NCBI GenBank assembly: GCA_026388915.1
Contig: JAPLIW010000582.1
Coordinates: 1 to 15,084 of the forward strand
Source: Deltaproteobacteria bacterium
Lineage (GTDB): Bacteria; Desulfobacterota; SM23-61
Length of the DNA stretch: 15,084 bases
Reading direction: 5' to 3'
Shown here: positions 13,353 to 15,084 of the stretch, in pieces
Layout: each line of letters opens with the position of its first letter
Numbering within the stretch: position 1 is the first letter of the stretch
Notes under the pieces: model-generated
What the model was told of the DNA's origin: nothing
Database searches by the model: none
Seen by the model: only the letters and a program-made list of their open reading frames with translations
Position numbers and translations under genes: made by a program

Positions 13353-14533
13353 TATTTCTTCATCGGATACGGAATCAGGGCGGCCAGGAGGAAGGCTCCC
13401 AGGGGAAGAAAAGAAATGATCCAGAGGGTCGCGGGAACCCCCCAGAGATCGGCAAAGAGCCCCAGCACCGCGGCCCCCAGCCCTCCCATCCCAAAGGAAA
13501 GGCCCAGGATGAGGCCAGAAGCCAAGCCCACGTTCCGGGGCATGAAAGACTGGCCCATGACCATGGAGACGGAGAAAGAAAAGATGAGGATCAGCCCGGC
13601 AAGGATGAGCCAGACAAACGCCCAGATTCCGGAGCTGAGGAGAAACAGGATGAAAAGCGGACAGCTGGTTCCCAGGCTGAAGAGGATGATCTTCTTGTGC
13701 CCGAACTTATCCGCCAGCGGCCCGCCGATGAAGGTCCCGGCCACGCCCGCCGCCAGGAAGGCAAAGAGCAGGTTCGCCGCGACCATGGGGTCGCCCTTCA
13801 TATAATTAATGTAGAAAAAGGGGATGAAAGTCAGCATCCCGATATGGGTCCAGGAGCGGAACATGATCATCCCCAGGAGCAGCGACATGGGGTAAAGAGC
13901 CTTTCTCAGGGCCTCCCGAGCCGGGCCCGAAGGGGCTTTCTTCTTGATCGCCGTGGTGTCCACCCGCCAGAAGCGGCTGAAAAGGAAGACGCCGGCGATC
14001 ACCACGCCCGGAATGACAAAAAGGGTGGTTCCTTTGAGCCCCAGACGAGTTATGAAAACAGTGGCCATGAGCGGCCCCAAGGCGAACCCGAGGTTCCCCC
14101 CCACACCGAAAATGGACATCCCCGTCGCCTTCTTCTCTCCGGCGAAATAATTGGCCACCCGCCATCCTTCGGGATGATAGATCGCCACTCCCAACCCGCT
14201 GAACATCACCATGACCAAGACCAAGGAGTAGCTCGGCGCCCATCCCACCAGGGCCAGGAACAGGGCCGCGCAAAAAGAGCCCAGGGGCAGGAACCAAAGT
14301 AATGATTTCCGGTCGGTGAGGTATCCGAAGGCCGGCTGAATGACCGAAGACATGAGGTTGGAAACCAGGACGATGGTCCCGGCCATGGCATAAGACAGGC
14401 CCAGCGCTTCCTTCAAAAAGGGCAGCATGCCCGGAAGGGCGCCGCTGGTAATGTCGGCCACCAGGTGGCCCAGGGAGAGGAGGGTCAGGGCGCGGTAATC
14501 AATCTTTTGGGGAGTCTCAATCGGGTCGGTCAT
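13352..14533 (-). CDS. MFS transporter, fosmidomycin-resistance (Fsr)-like
   Basis: This 393-residue inner-membrane protein has about twelve hydrophobic segments. The N-terminal signature GHLVADITSGALPGMLPFL, followed by VIQPAFGYLTDR and GLGVAIYHPEG, matches the Fsr branch of the major facilitator superfamily rather than sugar porters. The second half repeats the MFS loop motif as GPLADKFGHKK. Fsr of E. coli exports fosmidomycin; chromosomal relatives in other bacteria have unknown substrates, so an efflux role is inferred from family only. The ATG at 14533 has GGAAG about 7 nt upstream. It shares orientation with purH but is about 380 nt away across a repeat-filled spacer, so co-transcription is doubtful. 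A heptamer repeat starts at its stop codon. Confidence 0.92.
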   Translation of the reverse strand: MTDPIETPQKIDYRALTLLSLGHLVADITSGALPGMLPFLKEALGLSYAMAGTIVLVSNLMSSVIQPAFGYLTDRKSLLWFLPLGSFCAALFLALVGWAPSYSLVLVMVMFSGLGVAIYHPEGWRVANYFAGEKKATGMSIFGVGGNLGFALGPLMATVFITRLGLKGTTLFVIPGVVIAGVFLFSRFWRVDTTAIKKKAPSGPAREALRKALYPMSLLLGMIMFRSWTHIGMLTFIPFFYINYMKGDPMVAANLLFAFLAAGVAGTFIGGPLADKFGHKKIILFSLGTSCPLFILFLLSSGIWAFVWLILAGLILIFSFSVSMVMGQSFMPRNVGLASGLILGLSFGMGGLGAAVLGLFADLWGVPATLWIISFLPLGAFLLAALIPYPMKK

Positions 14534-14591
14534 GTCCTTTCTTCCAAACCATGAGTCGGTCTTTTCCTACGGAAAAAGCCAGAAGAAAAAT

Positions 14592-14620
14592 GTAGGGGCG
14601 ACCCGGTGGGTCGCCCCTAC
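14592..14620. repeat. Perfect 13-bp hairpin repeat (GTAGGGGCGACCC)
   Basis: GTAGGGGCGACCC at 14592-14604 and its exact reverse complement at 14608-14620 flank the 3-nt loop GGT. It is a REP/BIME-like palindrome about 60 nt upstream of the MFS gene start on the minus strand. No T-run typical of a terminator is present on either side. Confidence 0.85.
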
Positions 14621-14647
14621 GAAAAGGATTCTTTATCCCGCCAATTC

Positions 14648-14782
14648 TGATGAACTCGTAAAAAGTCGCAATTCCATAGAATTCGTCATTCCGGCGAAAG
14701 CCGGAATCCAGTTATTTCAAGATGTTCTGGACCCCGGCTTTCGCCGGGGTGACGCTCCAAGAGACTTTTTACGAGATCATCA
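14648..14782. mobile_element. MITE-like non-coding element with 20-bp terminal inverted repeats
   Basis: TGATGAACTCGTAAAAAGTC (14648-14667) and the sequence at 14763-14782 are inverted repeats matching at 19 of 20 positions. The direct repeat CAATTCT flanks them (14642-14648 and 14781-14787), overlapping the ends slightly; it could be a target-site duplication. Inside are two hairpins: ATTCCGGC with GCCGGAAT around GAAA, and ACCCCGGC with GCCGGGGT around TTTC. There is no transposase. Translating it yields the notorious spurious peptide VIPAKAGIQ, which is not a gene. Confidence 0.8.
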
Positions 14783-14875
14783 ATTCTAATTCATGCCGCA
14801 TTCCGAATTAGATTCTTACCCATTTAAGTCTGAGAATTTCCTTCTAACACTTGATATTGCGTTTAGCATTATTTC
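14783..14875. other. AT-rich spacer downstream of purH
   Basis: This is the part of the 379-nt MFS-purH spacer not covered by named repeats. It holds an 8-bp inverted repeat, TCTAATTC (14785-14792) and GAATTAGA (14805-14812), then about 60 nt of AT-rich sequence in which I see no gene, terminator or promoter. Confidence 0.5.
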
Positions 14876-14905
14876 CAATCTCAACCTAACCCTCAACCTT
14901 AACCT
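14876..14905. repeat. Hexamer tandem array just downstream of purH
   Basis: Five in-phase 6-nt units close to CAACCT (CAATCT, CAACCT twice, AACCCT, TAACCT) lie 7 nt beyond the purH stop. On the coding strand the unit reads AGGTTG. It is the purH counterpart of the heptamer and decamer arrays found after other genes in this window. Confidence 0.7.
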
Positions 14906-14912
14906 CTTGTTT

Positions 14913-15084
14913 TTAGTGTTTAAACGCTCTCTGCCCCGTGAAAACCATGGTCACTTTCGGTCTGGCTTCATTGCAGGCCTGGATGGATTCGAAGTCCCGG
15001 TCCGAACCCCCCGGATGCACAATGGCGGTGACTCCCTCTTTGATTCCCACATCCGCTCCGTCGCGGAAGGGGAAGAAGGCATCG
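14913..15084 (-). CDS. purH: Bifunctional IMP cyclohydrolase/AICAR formyltransferase PurH, C-terminal fragment
   Basis: The last 56 residues are present and the gene continues beyond the right edge. DAFFPFRDG near the left of the fragment, VTAIVHPGGSDRD and the terminal VFTGQRAFKH are the conserved C-terminus of PurH, within the AICAR formyltransferase domain. The enzyme catalyses the last two steps of de novo IMP synthesis: formyl transfer from 10-formyl-THF to AICAR, then ring closure. The end at TAA (14913-14915) matches the family. No intrinsic terminator is visible downstream; a hexamer repeat array begins 7 nt later. Confidence 0.95.
   Translation of the reverse strand, partial: DAFFPFRDGADVGIKEGVTAIVHPGGSDRDFESIQACNEARPKVTMVFTGQRAFKH

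Noticed and set aside
13199..14302. Long plus-strand open frame opposite the MFS transporter
   Set aside because: The product is a hydrophilic Arg/Glu/Pro-rich shadow of a membrane protein gene and starts within the GAATGCG repeat; no domain or ribosome site supports it.
14532..14789. 85-codon plus-strand open frame containing VIPAKAGIQ and DPGFRRGD
   Set aside because: This is the well-known spurious translation of intergenic inverted repeats; it spans the MITE-like element and the 13-bp hairpin.

Overview
The window (roughly 57-60% GC by eye) is a stretch of bacterial chromosome with no rRNA, tRNA, CRISPR array or prophage. Gene orders (YceD-rpmF-plsX-fabH-acd-fabD-fabG on one strand; rpmH-rnpA-yidD-yidC-jag-mnmE on the other), the YidC with a long periplasmic domain (a Gram-negative trait), and the style of the intergenic repeats suggest a Desulfobacterota/Deltaproteobacteria-like Gram-negative. 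This taxonomic guess is an inference.

Layout. 1-5365 (minus) is a fatty-acid/phospholipid synthesis operon read right to left from a good sigma70-like promoter at 5399-5428: YceD/DUF177, L32, PlsX, FabH, an acyl-CoA dehydrogenase, FabD, and the first 45 codons of a FabG-like reductase. The acyl-CoA dehydrogenase overlaps fabD by 4 nt, so it is built into the operon. 5519-6873 holds small accessory genes: a MazG-like NTP pyrophosphohydrolase with a Cys-rich tail, a zincin-type metallopeptidase on the other strand, and an exported Ala/Lys/Pro/Glu-rich protein with strong expression signals and a clear terminator. 6907-7638 (minus) is a HAD-IB phosphatase. 7846-12380 (plus) is the classical rpmH-rnpA-yidD-yidC-jag-mnmE block: ribosomal protein L34, RNase P protein, membrane insertion, RNA-binding Jag and tRNA U34 modification. 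rpmH (49 aa) starts with GTG. 12747-13223 is a DUF1285 protein. 13352-14533 (minus) is a fosmidomycin-resistance-type MFS transporter. 14913-15084 (minus) is the C-terminus of PurH.

The most unusual feature is not a protein. Most gene 3' ends that are not tightly coupled to a following gene are met within about 0-12 nt by an array of short tandem repeats. The unit sequence differs from place to place, but the period is 6, 7 or 10 nt: decamers after fabD, fabH and mnmE; heptamers after the MazG-like, zincin, DUF1285 and MFS genes; hexamers after purH. In DUF1285 the heptamer array has become the C-terminal coding sequence. Two decamer arrays form long hairpins inside the fab operon, at the fabH/acd and fabD/fabG junctions. 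Few canonical intrinsic terminators are visible at these ends. The two spacers over 300 nt (12381-12746 and 14534-14912) are almost entirely repeats, including a MITE-like element of about 135 bp with 20-bp terminal inverted repeats.
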